A stretch of DNA of 64,000 nt from Pelodera strongyloides (taxonomy: Eukaryota > Nematoda > Chromadorea > Rhabditida > Rhabditidae), in NCBI GenBank assembly GCA_036852015.1, contig JAANDG010000369.1, positions 79,968-143,967 of the forward strand, in the 5' to 3' direction. Position numbers and translations under genes: made by a program. The notes beneath the pieces are model-generated. The model was not told where the DNA came from. It saw only the letters and a list, made by a program, of their open reading frames with translations, and ran no database searches. Shown here one piece after another: positions 12,026 through 24,104 of the stretch. Position 1 is the first letter of the stretch; the number at the start of each line of letters is the position of its first letter.

Positions 12026-14793
12026 ATGTATCGCCCTATCAGTGTGTTCAAAGGGACTGTGTTAGCAGTGTTGTTTCTACTCATATACATTACAATTTCG
12101 GCACTGTATATTCAGGAGGATAAGGTACCGCCTTTCATATAATTGTATGGTTTAGCTTTAGTTTCATAACTATTAAAGATCTTCCCTAATCGTTAAATCA
12201 TTATAATATTCAGAAGCACACAGGAAGGGTCAGTTGGTCTGCAGAAGCAAATAGCTCGGTGGGTTCTTTACTACGTGTAACTTTTACGGAAACGATGAAA
12301 CGATCTTATGATGCGAGTAGAAAGCAGGTATCCTAGCCTTATGCCACACACATTTTCTTCCTGTCCAGACTTTTTGTGGTGCGCGGTTAAAAACGGGGGT
12401 TACTCAGGAGCGTCAGCATATATCTTGCCAGGTTCCCACCAGGTTCTCGCCACTTTAACGCCGTTTTTGGTGCAATCCTATTTACCATTTTCAACAGTGA
12501 TCTATATATCAATGCAACGCATTTCTTAGGTCTGAGAGAGAAAAGATTGCTGTCTTTCTATCCTCAATAGAAATTCATTTATAAGCAGTATTTCCTCGTT
12601 TTAGAATGTGTCCCAAGTACAACCATCACATGGATTTGGTCACTCCACTATAGCAGTTGTTCTAGTTATGTGTGCTACTCGCCCACTGGCAATTGAGAAT
12701 AATCTAAGGCAATTAGTAGGGTATGTCTTTCTGGTTTGCCAGAGTGGGTGACAGCATCGTGTTTTTATTATCATTGATATCAATTGTGCTTAAAGGGACG
12801 CGGACACCGTTTTGACCCTTATGTACACTTTGCGTTTTTATTAACTTCACAGTATGAAAAACATAGTATTGGAAAAAATCCGACGAAAAACGCTGCTTTC
12901 GGCGAGAAATTCATTGATTAAAAAAGTTGCGTCCGATCCAAGGTCCACAGTTAGCCATAGAAATCCAAATGTTATAATGCCCGCGAGGTATTCGACCGAT
13001 TAATTAGTGGAATAACGTTCGTCGAGTCATTATCAGCACGGCCATATGCTGGACAATTACTAGGGTTACGGTACGTATTGGAGCGAGGACAACATTTTTC
13101 GTCATAATTTTACTCGCTGTTGCCGCGTTTCTTGCAAGACATTTTCCCAACACTATGTGTTATAAATAATGAAGATAATAAAAACACAACGTATACATAA
13201 GGGCCAAAACGGTGACCGCGTCCCTTTAATGTGTAAATATGGATCACAAAACAATACATACGTGCATTGAGCGAGACTTCTAGCGGACCGGAAACTGCAT
13301 AATGTGAGGGTAATGTTTTCTTCGATGAGCATATGCATAGATAGATGCATATTTTATCATTTAACTAACCTAGTTGTCCCAGTTCACTACTAAGTTGCTT
13401 ATGAAACCATATGTTAGTTCGCTTAGAATTCTGAAGATTGTTTAGAATTCGCCCAAACCCTGATGCTTTCCCCATTATTGTGAGTCAAGATGGGGACTCG
13501 TCGACAGTAAAAGAAGTGATTGAGACATTTATGAATAGGAACAAAAAAGTGGCCCACATACAGGTAACTTTGTGAGAGTATAAATGCACTTATAAACTTT
13601 TGAAGGAGTGGATATTATGCATAAGAAGCAAACGAAGCCAATACGCTGCTTGCGCTGTCTAACTGGGATTCAATAACTCTGTTAGCTTGTAAGGTTGTAA
13701 GGGCTTCTGCTCCTAACTGTTTGTTTATCCTATAATTCAGCATGAGAATCCAACGGGTAAGCCGTACGAAAAGATTGCCGCGCACTATAAATGGGCTTTG
13801 GACAAGGTGTTTTCGGATAAAAATGTTCAGTACGTCATTGTAACTGAAGGTGGGTTGCACTTGTATCGTATAGACACTTATATATTATAGATAGATTGGA
13901 CACTACAGTATGAAAACTTATATAAGAGCGCAGCAACACAACTAGGCAGGACCCTCGCCACACATGCTAGAAAATAAGAAAATATTAGTAGTTACGAACT
14001 TTTTCAAGACAAATTGCTCTATTTCGTATCTATATTTCTAGATGATTTGAGCATTTCCCGCGACTTCTTTTCTTATTTCACGGCAACTCGACATTTTTTA
14101 GAAGAGGACGAGAGTATTTGGTGCGTTATGTTATATATTTAAATGGTCAGGCCAATTTCAAATGACCCTTATTTTTGATGATTTCATCTGATTCTTTATG
14201 TCAAATATAGTAGGATACGATGTGTTTCAAATTTCCAAGCGCAAAATTCACGCAGTATTCAGCAATTTACCATTGCCAGTCATACCCAACTATTTATCCC
14301 AGTTGTCACGCCCTTTCGCTCTCATTGGGCAATATGCTATATTGGGCGTGGCAATTGCGACATTGGCCAATCAGCGCGAATGGGCGTGCCAACTGCGATA
14401 AATAGTTGGGTATGAGTGCCCACGGTAAATTGATGAATAGTGTGTGAATTTTGCGCTTGAAAATTAGAAAAATATTGCATCCTACTATATTTGACATGGA
14501 GAACCAGATGGAATCATCAAAAATATGGGTCATTTGAAATGGGCCTGACCCTTTAAAAAAAATATGCAGTGGGACAACAGTTGGCCCCTTATTGGTACCG
14601 TAATTGAGAGAAACTCAAATGGTATACTGTATTTTAGGTGCATATCTGCATACAACGATAATGGTAACCAAAGGGCATCTTTTGCGAATCACACAAAGGA
14701 ATTGTGGAGGACGGATTTCTTCCCGGGATTGGGTACATTGATTTATTATAGAAATACATGTGATTCAATCAATATCGATATGTTTTTCCTGCT

Positions 14794-14828
<35 letters not shown>

Positions 14829-17415
14829 TATTCATGATTATTTCATACCAGAATCTCTAGAATGGAATTATAACCCTAATTCCATGTTCCGAAGTTTAGG
14901 TTGGATGTTGAGTCGCAAAATGTGGATGGAACTTTCACCCGGATGGCCTTCGATTTATTGGGACGACTGGATGCGTAAACCAGAGGTTTTTGAAATTTTT
15001 ATTTTGCGGCACCTTTTCAGATATAGTGTTTTCTTTTGCTTTTTGAAATATTACTTGAGATAAATAAAAAAAACTATTGTTGATATACGATCCATTATGG
15101 GAGATAGTGATTAAATAAAGTGATTGAATGTGTTTATAATTGAAATATGTGCATTCAGATCCGTAAGAACCGTGTATGTATCCGTCCAGAAGTTAGTCGA
15201 ACCAAACATGACATGTCTGTGGCGGGAAGAGGGTCCAGCAAGTTAGTTTTTATATTTCCTATATTTAGATCCATGAGCGCGCATATGTATACCGCGAAGC
15301 GCGGAAGCCGCGCGCTTATTTTTCGCAATCCGCTATCCTTTGGCTCTAATTGTAAGATGTGTCTTAAAGCGTAAGCTAATTTCAAGGACCGATGTCAAAT
15401 AGGTAAGAAACTGTGCAATTCACCATAGACAATGTTATGTTAATCGAATTTCAGTAAACAATACAACTCCTATTTGGAAACGATTAATCTGTCGGGTGAA
15501 GCAGTCGACTTTGAAAGACTCGACCTTTCTTATTTGAAAAAGGACCGATATGACGCTCGGTTGAGGGAGACGGTCAATAAGGTACTGCTTCATATTTTTT
15601 TGCCAAATTTTGGATTTTGAAGGTATCCCTATTCTAAACTGTAACACTTAGGTTAGCATAAAACCACAGTACTCTTTATAGAATTACGCCCGTAACTAAA
15701 GCTGAACTGGGTGTAGAATAAAGCAAACCAGAGCCAGCGAGGAGCTATGATGTACCATTTAGGCAGTCAATGTAAACGCCAGCTACTTGGAGCGAGAAAG
15801 ACTCGATCCGAATGTCGTGTACAAGTTGGTATTTCTCTTTTTATGCCTTCGATTCGATATCCGTTCACGTTCATGCCTGATTTTTGTAATCATACCTATA
15901 TCTCCCCATATCACGTTCTTTGCAGTTTTGTGTATGAAAATGATTATAACTTGATCAATTTGCCCCAGCCATATTCACAAATACTTTTTCATGTTTGGCC
16001 AGTTTGGCGACTCAATTTTGTATAGTTAGTATTGCGTGGAACGTGACTTATAGTCTTGCCATAGGGCTATATCAATACGTAAAAGCCGAGCGGAAAACTG
16101 GCAAAAACAAATGAGGGCCGAGTGGTTTGTATCCACTTGTTCTCATTTTAAAATATATGTATATATATTATATTTTCCAGAGTCCTTTATGGCAACGGAC
16201 GCGAGTTTCATGAAGTAGCAGAAAATAGTGAGCTGATGACCGATATGAGGGTATGCATCATATTCTGTCAGCATAGTTCGAGGAAACTTTATACATTGTA
16301 AACTTTGTTGACACCCATGGTGTAATAGTACTACCCTTGTCATTCTAAGCTAATGTATGCCTTTTTGTATGATCCAGGATCTTTTGTTTGGCTTCCTAAA
16401 AGAAACTCGATTTTGGCACTTTTGTGTTGGGACTTTGACTTCGATCATTTGGGAGTTGGGTTGCGGTGGGAAACAAACTTTGCACTACTTATATTTCACA
16501 GATGACTAACATAAATATTCCAGCATTTTATTTTTACTTCTAGAATGGCATCGCACGTACCGCATATAAAGGAGTTGTCGCATTCAAAAAGAAGAGATCC
16601 AGGGTGCTTTTGGTGTCGAAATTGTACGATTTCAACGACGAACACATGCAGGAACAATCGGTAATAAGACGATTTTCCTGCTTCCAATCGTATTATCGAT
16701 CCATTTTATAGGGAGATATTGCCTTTTAACTGTAAAGTTTCGCTTAAAAATAGGTAGTCGCCATGCCAATGCTGCTAAAAATATTGAGTAGAATGAATAT
16801 ACTTTAGCCGTACGTTGCTGATTGGGAGTACCATATTTACTACCTGGAATTCCAGAGAAAATGGTGCGCGTCTGGAAACCCTGGAGGGTATGTACAACGT
16901 GCAAATTGGCGTGCAAGCGGCAACGTTACGGCGTGCATGCGGCGTGGAAAAAGTAGCACGCCGTTGGGTTCTAGCGTGCATGTTGCCCTCCGCAACGTTG
17001 CCGCGCGCACGCCAACTTTCGTCGGTGTAGTGAATTGTTTTCGTCGAAATCTGAGGGTCGATCATGTTCTCAATTCATAGGTTTATGTGCTTTTCATGAG
17101 ACGGTCAAAAGCTATACCACCTTCCATTACTAGATGGAGGAGATGACCTAAATGTGAAGCTTTGAATTCTCTTTATCATATATGGTGAAACAAATAATGG
17201 TACTAAATCTAACCTTTTTCTAAATCCAACCTTTACTAACTCTAACCTTTTTTTCAGTACATAGATATATTGCTTGACTTATTATGTGTACTCGTTGCAG
17301 AGACCAATACGGCAAGTTCGAGGGTGTATGTGACCCATACTCGGACGAATTTAAGAAGTGGAGCCGATTCAAAACCATACGACATTGGTATTCGAGAAAA
17401 ATGATAATAATTTAG
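12026..17415 (+). CDS. N-acetylglucosaminyltransferase I (MGAT1-like), 15 exons, about 450 aa
   Basis: This Golgi enzyme adds GlcNAc in beta-1,2 linkage to the alpha-1,3 mannose of Man5GlcNAc2, opening the complex N-glycan route. Exons: 12026-12124, 12214-12258, 12605-12720, 13446-13563, 13741-13849, 14042-14120, 14638-14732, 14900-14985, 15159-15241, 15455-15581, 15763-15824, 16181-16250, 16544-16660, then tentatively 16856-16887 and 17301-17415. Residues about 11-29 form a type II signal anchor. Family blocks in order: VLVMCATRP, FPIIVSQDG, the E-D-D metal/UDP-binding motif near residue 163, WCISAYNDNG, ELWRTDFFPGLG, WDDWMR, EAVDFERLDLSYL, ARTAYKGVV. A TTTTCAG acceptor lies 6 nt before the ATG. 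Length fits the family (human about 445 aa), but the last two exons lie beyond recognisable homology. C. elegans has three paralogues (gly-12/13/14); I cannot say which this matches. Palindromic elements occupy introns 3, 6 and 14. Confidence 0.9.
12790..13229. mobile_element. TTAA palindromic MITE in intron 3 of the GlcNAc-TI gene
   Basis: TTAA-AGGGACGCGGACACCGTTTT at the left; the right end reads ACGGTGACCGCGTCCCT-TTAA. It lies wholly within the intron between 12720 and 13446. Confidence 0.85.
14139..14556. mobile_element. TTAA palindromic MITE in intron 6 of the GlcNAc-TI gene
   Basis: The ends are related to AGGGTCAGGCC...CATTTGAAATG in inverted orientation, with TTAA outside both. The arms (around TAGTAGGAT and GCGCAAAATTCAC) pair over most of the length. 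It fills nearly the whole intron. Confidence 0.85.
14796..14824. repeat. (CT)n microsatellite in an intron
   Basis: TCTCTC run inside intron 7 of the GlcNAc-TI gene. Confidence 0.9.
16902..17024. mobile_element. GC-rich palindromic element (TTGGCGTGCAAGCGGC ends)
   Basis: The left arm has TTGGCGTGCAAGCGGCAACG; the right arm carries CGTTGCCGCGCGCACGCCAA. A related element with GCTTGCACGCCAA lies at 38826-38958. It is inside intron 14 of the GlcNAc-TI gene and much richer in GC than its surroundings. Confidence 0.65.
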
Positions 17416-17677
17416 TGTGCAATTGACATGCAAAGCAATTTTCCGCATAGGTTATCCAATTGATTCTCTTATGGTAATGGTAGATACAGTATATGTTAAT
17501 GTGCTGTTATTTGTAGGATGGATTTCAACGCCGTGGCTTACTCTTTTAGTTGACAGTTTCACGTATCAATGGTTTATTCTAGAAATTGACAAAAAACGTT
17601 TAGCCTTTGTATAAGTATAGTAGTTCTATAATTTTTGAGCTGTCTAATTCCAATTGTTTCTCATTTTTGCGTCATTT

Positions 17678-17683
17678 AATAAA
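17678..17683 (+). terminator. AATAAA poly(A) signal for the GlcNAc-TI gene
   Basis: Canonical hexamer about 260 nt after the proposed stop codon. Confidence 0.55.
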
Positions 17684-17780
17684 GTGGTAGATATAATTTG
17701 TTGAGACATCAGAATCAGAACATTTTTGCTAGCGTTTCTAAGCGTGCTCAAAAAAAGTACTGTACTGCGGTACCTCGACC

Positions 17781-17951
17781 TTAAAGCGAAATGCTAGCCC
17801 CTTTGGAGAATTTGCATATGATAAGCAAATGCTATGTATCCTATGCTAATTTTGTACGATTGCCGTGGACGATCGTACAAAATTAGCATAGGATACATAG
17901 GATTTGCTTATTATGTGCAAATTTTCCAAAGGGGCTAGCATTTCGCTTTAA
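17781..17951. mobile_element. TTAA MITE, near-perfect hairpin (AGCGAAATGCTAGCCCC ends)
   Basis: TTAA flanks both sides. The two arms, about 80 bp each, are almost exact reverse complements (AGCGAAATGCTAGCCCCTTT and its complement), with a very short loop around GATTGCCGTGGACGATC. The outer AGCGAAAT is shared with family A, but the interior differs. Confidence 0.9.
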
Positions 17952-18538
17952 AGTGGATTTTTCTCTAATAAAATTTCTTGCGTATTATGCAAAGCAATTT
18001 CCCCAGATTACTTATTTCTGTAGTTATTTAGAAACATTGCGAATAGGTTTCCCCTAGAAATAGCTACCTATTAATACGGTAACACTGAACCGTTTGACGA
18101 GCAGCGAGCGTTCGATTTCTAAAATACACTCTAGTTCGATTTCTGTAATGGTGTAGTGTTGGAACGCACTACCGTAATTCCACACAAATTACTGCATTTT
18201 CCTTGCATTTCCAAAATTTCACCATCCATCCAACTTATTTTTTATGTTTTTACTTCGCAGCTTATTATGTTTTTCACTCTAGTTAACTTGCTTTGTTGCA
18301 GCTTAAGATAGAGAACCAATACTGTCTCGATGAATGTCAGCTCTCACCAGATATCTAAAAACGTTGACTTCCAAACTTTTTATACTACTTTTTGTCAATA
18401 TTTGTCCTTATGTCCTAATTGACGATTGCTTTCCCCATTTCCATGTCTTTACGTTGCATCGAATATGAAACACTGGTCATTCTTAGAATAGATTCTTTAG
18501 GGTAAATCAACAAGTCTCTGACCTGTCCTGTCTTCAAG

Positions 18539-21500
18539 ATGTCGAATACTATGTATCCCCTTACACCTTATTTCTCTTCTGAAGATGGAGTGGCTGTGAA
18601 GCCAGCGAAGGTAGCTTTCTTTATCCATTGTTTGATGAAACTGGATGTTGAGTCGAAATACTATTTTTTCAATTGCAGGTAATGTGAATATATCTAACTG
18701 TAGTTAGTATTGTATGATGGTCTCACACACTCACAGAGTTTTTATATTATTGTTTGTAGTGAGAAAAATGCGGTCCTGATTAATTCGACATTATGTGTAA
18801 TATGTATTTAGGTGATGTACGATGCTTCAAGTTATCACGATGGGGCTTGCGGCGGAGATGATGTACAAGACTCCGATGAGGTTTCTTTTTCTTTACTCAT
18901 TTGCTTGGGCATTCCTATTTCATAATATTGTACATCGTGAGATTATTTCGCCATTTGTCATACAATTTGTGTTGCAACTTGAGGTATCTCAGATCAGATA
19001 GTTACCTAACATTCTAGCCTGTCTTCCTCGATCCCGTCAAAATCATCGAACAGAAACAATTGGAACTCATCAAGAAACTTCAAAATCTCGGTAAATAACC
19101 AGTTCATCTTTTTTTGTCCTTGGATGTTAGTTGACTTTTTGTATTTTGAATCTCGACAGTTTTAAAGTTTTAATTTGTTTCCATAATTGTTTCTATTTTT
19201 GGTGCGTCACACATGTTATATTATTTGAGGTGACACAATCAATGCTGTACTGGCTGAAAGTGGCAAGAAGGCTCCAGTTAACTCTGTGAAGGGAAAACCA
19301 GCCAAAGGACAACAGAGCGCTTCAAACACTGAAAAGAAGGAGACCAAGGAGACGAGTGCCCAGCCTGCCGCTGCGAACAAGAAGGTACTACTTTGCGTTT
19401 GTATCTTAATCCTAGAACGCACATAAGTGGAGACTAATTTGTACCATATGATATCTCTTTGTCTTTTTATTAAGTGTCTGTTGTGATATGTGGCCAAAAT
19501 ATTGTGTTAATTTTAGGATTCAAAGAAAGAGAAAGAAGCCAAAAAGGAGGCACGAAAGGAAAACAAGGCCAAGGCTCTTGGAGCGGGAACTGCGGTGAAG
19601 TCTGCAAAAGGCGTCAGCTGCAAGCCTTGGGTTATAAAGGTACCTTTATTATGTATTTTATTTTTCTTTCAAGGATTCTCGTGTTAGTGCTGTCATTTTT
19701 ATTTTTATTCTTCTTAATAATCTAATCTTATAACCTACCGCATGAGAAATGAGAAGCCCAGCCTCAGTATATGTCCCTATGAGTCTGTCCCGGCAATTTC
19801 CATCTTTCTTTTCAAAGTAAAATTCCGGCTGTTTTTTGAAACGCATCATGGGCACCTGAATTCTTATGTATTTGTGCTAAATTGCTCGAATTTAGCTCGA
19901 TTATTATAATTTATGCTCTATGCTGTGCTGTTTTGCGTAAGATGCGTAAGAATGCTGGTGTACTCTATGTGTTTCAAAAGCTGGCCAGTATTTTGCTTTA
20001 AGAACAAAACGTTTTTCGTTTATTTATAACTTTATAACTTGATTTAAGGAGGAAAAGCGCGAGGCAGAGAGTGGTCAGTCGATTGCGGCCTGCTTGCCCC
20101 CAAGGTTGACATCCTTCACGACGCAACCGGCCGGCGCCCTCCAACTTTCTGTCACGCAGGAAGACCTTTCTTGGGTTCAATTGTTGTCACAGGTATGTTA
20201 CAATTCCTCCATTTTTCTTTGTATTCCGTTTTTACACATTTTACCGTCATTGCGTGGGTGGATACTCTTTATTGGGCTTTCGCTTTCGTTTAAAGTTGAA
20301 TTGTTGAATACATCATATATATAATTTTAAACGTTTGCCCGTTGTCCGTAAAGGTTTACGGTAATTATTAGTTGGATTATATAAAAATAAGTGTTTTCTA
20401 GGTCGGTTCCAAACGCGGTGTTTCATTTGTCGGAAAGGTGTTGAACAAAGCCGAGTCCGCGAAAACCACGGTGACCGTCAGTCTGTCAAGTAGGACATTT
20501 TACTTTTATTGTCTTTTTGAATTAGAATTACATTATTACATATCCTTGTGACTCGGTTTCCTACATCCTTCCTGACTTCGACTATTTTCCAAAATAATTT
20601 TATATATGCGGTTTGATGACTCTGTTTTAGATGAGGTATCAGTGAAGTCAGACAACGGAAGCAGTATTTTGAAGGGCCGAATCGCCGTTTGGAAGGTTTG
20701 TTTTCCTGTCTAGTACCAGGTTCTACTCGTTCTACTTGCTGCATTATTGTGTTGTATTGCACATTATTGTATTACTGAGTTGAGTGAAACTGCGTTTTAC
20801 TTTCTTTCCTTCTTTTCATTGATTGGTTTTTTTTTCGGATTTCGGGCATATGTGTTTACCGCAATTGCAGTATCCTTGTTATGAATATGAATGCTTATTG
20901 TCCAGGTACTGGGCAGTGTGCTGGGTCTCTTCTCATTCGGTGCAACACACGCCATTCACGCCACCCATACTCATTTGTGGTTGAGACAAATAGACGATGT
21001 GCTGTTGAATTCGCAGTTTAAGGTATGCTCATTTTACAATATATTGTTTTCAACGCAATGCACTACCGTGGCTTCTAGCCATAAGGGCGCGTTCGGGATT
21101 GATTTTTCCGAAAGGAAACCATGCAAGTTCATCGTTCGGGATGGACATTTTGGAAACGTTTTCTCCAAGCATTAGAACGTTTCCAAAATGTCCATCCCGA
21201 ACGTTGAATTTGCATGATTTCCTTCCGGAAAATCAATTCCGAACGCGCCCTAAACCAATGCGGAAAATGACGCATCGACCATTTCCGGGTTGGTCTGAAC
21301 ACCTCCGCAAACCATTACAACTTATATGTAATTTGGCGAAACATATTTTTTTTTATCAATACCGACCATTTCCGCATAGGATTTAGACCATTTCCGGAAT
21401 CAATTTAAATATATGAAACATCGCGTTGTTAGCACCATGTTATGCATCAAAATTCCAGTGTCGATGTTTGCATAATTACACTATCAGTAGGAAAATAGTT

Positions 21501-21722
21501 GTTCCACGACCGGTCGTTTCGTTTGGACTAAAAGCGACTGCTATATTTCAGGATACGCTTATGCGGTCCGCTTCGCAGTTTCTATCCGGAAATGACACGC
21601 TGGGTGTGCAGTTTGGAGTTTCTTTGGCCGATGTGGTTGCATTTTCGCTTCTTTCGTCAGTTCCTAACAAACCCAACAATGTGGAGTCGTGGGCCAATCG
21701 AGTTCAGCAGACCCTAGCCTAA
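18539..21722 (+). CDS. AIMP2 (p38)-like scaffold of the multi-aminoacyl-tRNA synthetase complex, 358 aa
   Basis: Exons: 18539-18610, 18812-18880, 19018-19090, 19230-19384, 19517-19639, 20049-20192, 20402-20489, 20631-20695, 20906-21022, 21552-21722; phases agree (1077 nt). AIMP2 is non-catalytic and holds synthetases together through an N-terminal helix and a GST-like C-terminal domain. Here the N-terminus has short MYPLTPYF and MYDASSYH blocks, then a leucine-rich coiled segment (ELIKKLQNLGDTINAVL), then a Lys/Ala-rich linker longer than in vertebrates. The GST_C-like end (SLADVVAFSLLSSV) resembles AIMP2's VADVVLWSVLQQ. Remote relationship to another GST_C synthetase-complex protein is the main alternative. 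A TTTAG acceptor lies about 40 nt before the ATG. Introns 5 and 9 carry palindromic elements. Confidence 0.72.
19815..20001. mobile_element. Diverged family A MITE in AIMP2-like intron 5
   Basis: The right end is GTATTTTGCT-TTAA; the left end has decayed (AAGTAAAATTCCGGC). The interior keeps TTGAAACGCATC and the GAATTTAGCTCGATTA block. Confidence 0.75.
21082..21252. mobile_element. Palindromic element (AGGGCGCGTTCGGGA ends) in AIMP2-like intron 9
   Basis: The left arm begins TAAGGGCGCGTTCGGGATTG and the right arm ends CCGAACGCGCCCTAA. The loop is TTTTCTCCAAGCATTAGAA. A one-armed relative lies at about 88-180 of this window. Both sides have TA rather than a clear TTAA duplication. Confidence 0.75.
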
Positions 21723-21923
21723 GTGCCTAAGCTAAGCTCTTTGTTATTTTATCACTTTCGAACGAGTAGAGTAACGAGCCATTTCCTTTTGGTTCTTTTG
21801 GTCCTTTTCCGTGTAGTTCTGAGTACTGTGCGTCGAAATTCGAAATTAAACAATGCCTCTTACTTTTGTGGCGAGTGTTTATTCCTTCGTTGTTTGAGTG
21901 CTATGAGCATGCAACAAATCATA

Positions 21924-22229
21924 AATAAAACACAGTGCCCTTAGCTTACGCATGGTGAGTTCGACTATTTCACAGTGTTAAGCTTATTGTTCCTTACTTA
22001 CAATTAGATGCATTTGGGGGTAGCGGTAGCTCCTGAGTTTTTCATTCTGTTGTTGTTTTGGGAGAAGTAGTTTTCTCTTTGCACTCGCAACTTTTGTTAC
22101 TCAAAAACTGTTTTCTGGTCAGCGTATGAACTGAATTTGAGGTGTCTCAATTACTTTAATATTTAGACTCGGTGTGGCGTGGGTCTATTGTTTTGTTTTA
22201 GATGTCTATTGTTTGGCAAAATGAATAAA
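21924..22229 (+). terminator. Two AATAAA signals downstream of the AIMP2-like gene
   Basis: Hexamers at 21924-21929 and 22224-22229. The second lies only about 140 nt before the acceptor that precedes the mS25 start, the spacing expected between genes of a nematode operon. Confidence 0.55.
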
Positions 22230-22380
22230 GAGTTTGTTTTAGCTGTTTCTATTATCGTTTGTTTGAACTAAGTGGTGTGACTGCCAAGGAGTCCTATCTG
22301 ATTTTTTTGCCGAATGGGCGATTTATGTTCGCTTACTTTATTGTTATTGTTGCTTTAAAAATAACTTTTAGGACCAGAAA

Positions 22381-24104
22381 ATGCCGTTCATGCATGGAAC
22401 TATGCCGCTTCGGCGGACGTTTTACTTCCTTCAACAAGGAAAGATTAAATTCCGGGATAATGTTTCGGTTAGTTTTTTTAGCTTCGTCTGCGGATGTTTT
22501 TTTATTTACGTCTTAGCTCTTCTGTTTGCAAAGAAAATTATGCATTTCGATGGAACTGGGAACGTAGTATGTTTTAAAGCGAAATGCTGGCCGGTTTTTG
22601 AAACGCATCTCAAGTATTTGAAATCCTGTGCATTTATGCAAAGCGTGTCTAATTAGGGTCTAGTTTTTAGTCTGATTTATGCGCATTTGCATATGCTGCA
22701 TAAAAAAGCAGGTGTACGCAATGAGTTTCAAAATCAAAAACCGGCCGGTATTTCGCTATAAGGCGTTATGAATCTGGAATTTTAGGTATTTTCCATGGGA
22801 TTTCACCGTCGTCCTACAGAAGAGCAAATGGGAGCCAGAGATTTTGTGTTTTGGCATTGGGCCCAATTACAGGTATTTTTGTTTGAGTAACGATTTTTTT
22901 CGTTTTCAAGTTCATTCATTCCTGGGTAAGTTCTAAGAGTGTCTATATTTAGTACCACAATCCATCTGTGCAATTGGTGAAGCATGTCGATACTGTGATC
23001 ACGCCATTTGCAAAGGCTTATTTGGGTTTGTTGGAGTTTTCGAGTTTTCTTATCGGCATTATTTGACACCTGTCAATTCAATCGTCCATGATTGAGGCTT
23101 TGTTTCAAGCATTCTAGAAATGGTTTGTAATTTCATGTTTACTCAGTGGGTAATTATTGTTATCTTTATTTCTGTCCCATTGTAGATGATGGTCGTGAGG
23201 TGTTGTTTGACCTGGAGGGACTGAATCGAGAAGAAATTGAAGTGCAATTGGCAAAAACACTAGGGAAGACGGAATTGGTAAGTAATTATTGGAACTATTG
23301 GGTGACAATTGACAATGTATGCGGAATGTTGACAGTGTGTGATATGGTGGGAAGATTTTACATGTCCATTGTCCTGAGGTGTGGAGCTACTTGATTTTCC
23401 CCTTGAAAAGTTGAGTATTTTTGTTAATTTCAACGGGGTGTGATATTTCTATTATTAAGGGTTTGCTTGCATGTTTTTGAGTAAACAAGAAACTGTTTGC
23501 TTTTGTCATCTAGGTTCGAAAACGTGAAAGCTTGGAAGCTATTGCAAAAGTGAACCCAGCCGACTTCGGATCCAAGTGCCAAAGACAGTGCATGTGCGAG
23601 GTGAGCTTTAATTATTATCGACTTTACCATTTATTCAGTTCGGTTGAGACTTTGAGATTCTCATATTCTCTACTTGAAGGTAGTACAGATAGTTAAGCGA
23701 AGCCCTATGCGAACTGAATATGTTTACAACGTGAAACTTCGCGCCATCATCGCGCATAAAAAAGGGTGTGCCACAGGGGCGCCAGGGGTGCGCTAACTCC
23801 ATGTGGCGCACTTGGCACCTGCCGCGCCTTCCCTAAATGGTGCGCCAAGTGAAATAGAACATCTGCGTGCGGCGCACCCACCGCTCACCCTAGTGGGGGT
23901 GCGCCGCGCGCCAGCGGCGGCCCCTTATTTTGTGCGCGGAGTTTCACCAGTGTAGATATAAACCCTCACAGTCATTAGCTGGTTCTGTTTTTTTTGTTTA
24001 CGACATTCATTTTTTAGGTTCAAGGGCAACACCCTTGCACCGGACTACTGTACGCCCCCAAGCATCTGACAGGAAAACACCGATGGAACCATAACCTCAT
24101 TTAA
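22381..24104 (+). CDS. mrps-25: Mitochondrial ribosomal protein mS25 (MRPS25), 6 exons, 170 aa
   Basis: Exons: 22381-22467, 22786-22872, 22953-23025, 23186-23277, 23514-23600, 24018-24104 (513 nt, phases consistent). It is a small-subunit protein of the mitochondrial ribosome. It tracks human MRPS25 end to end: MPLRRTFYFLQQGKIKFRD, GARDFVF, QYHNPSVQLVKH, DDGREVLFDLEG, AKTLGKTEL, NPADFGSKCQRQCMCEVQGQ, HPCTGLLYAPKHLTGKHRW. The C-terminal cysteines (CQRQCMCE...HPC) match those of the human protein. Family length is about 173 aa. A CTTTTAG acceptor sits 9 nt before the ATG; the short gap from the AIMP2-like gene suggests a downstream operon position. Introns 1 and 5 contain inserted elements. Confidence 0.95.
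22574..22762. mobile_element. TTAA MITE, family A, in mS25 intron 1
   Basis: Left end TTAA-AGCGAAATGCTGGCCGG; right end CCGGCCGGTATTTCGCT followed by ATAA, so the right TTAA has mutated. Confidence 0.85.
23731..23955. mobile_element. GC-rich imperfect palindromic element in mS25 intron 5
   Basis: The left edge GTGAAACTTCGCGCC and right edge GCGCGGAGTTTCACC are inverted copies. The interior is dominated by GGCGC/GCGCC words. GC content is far above the surrounding intron, pointing to an insertion. I see no clear target duplication. Confidence 0.55.

Larger units (their letters stand above)
17416..18538. other. Intergenic between GlcNAc-TI and AIMP2-like genes
   Basis: It holds the probable GlcNAc-TI poly(A) signal and a perfect palindromic element. 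An unassigned exon-like piece lies at 18302-18358: after TTGCAG, 18 codons with two cysteines (IENQYCLDECQLSPDI) to a TAA. That piece could be an alternative last exon of the upstream gene. Confidence 0.45.

Noticed and set aside
15682..15718. Possible GlcNAc-TI exon (TPVTKAELG) between exons 10 and 11
   Set aside because: The acceptor leaves the wrong phase from exon 10, and using 15763-15824 instead gives perfect phase on both sides and better alignment to the family.
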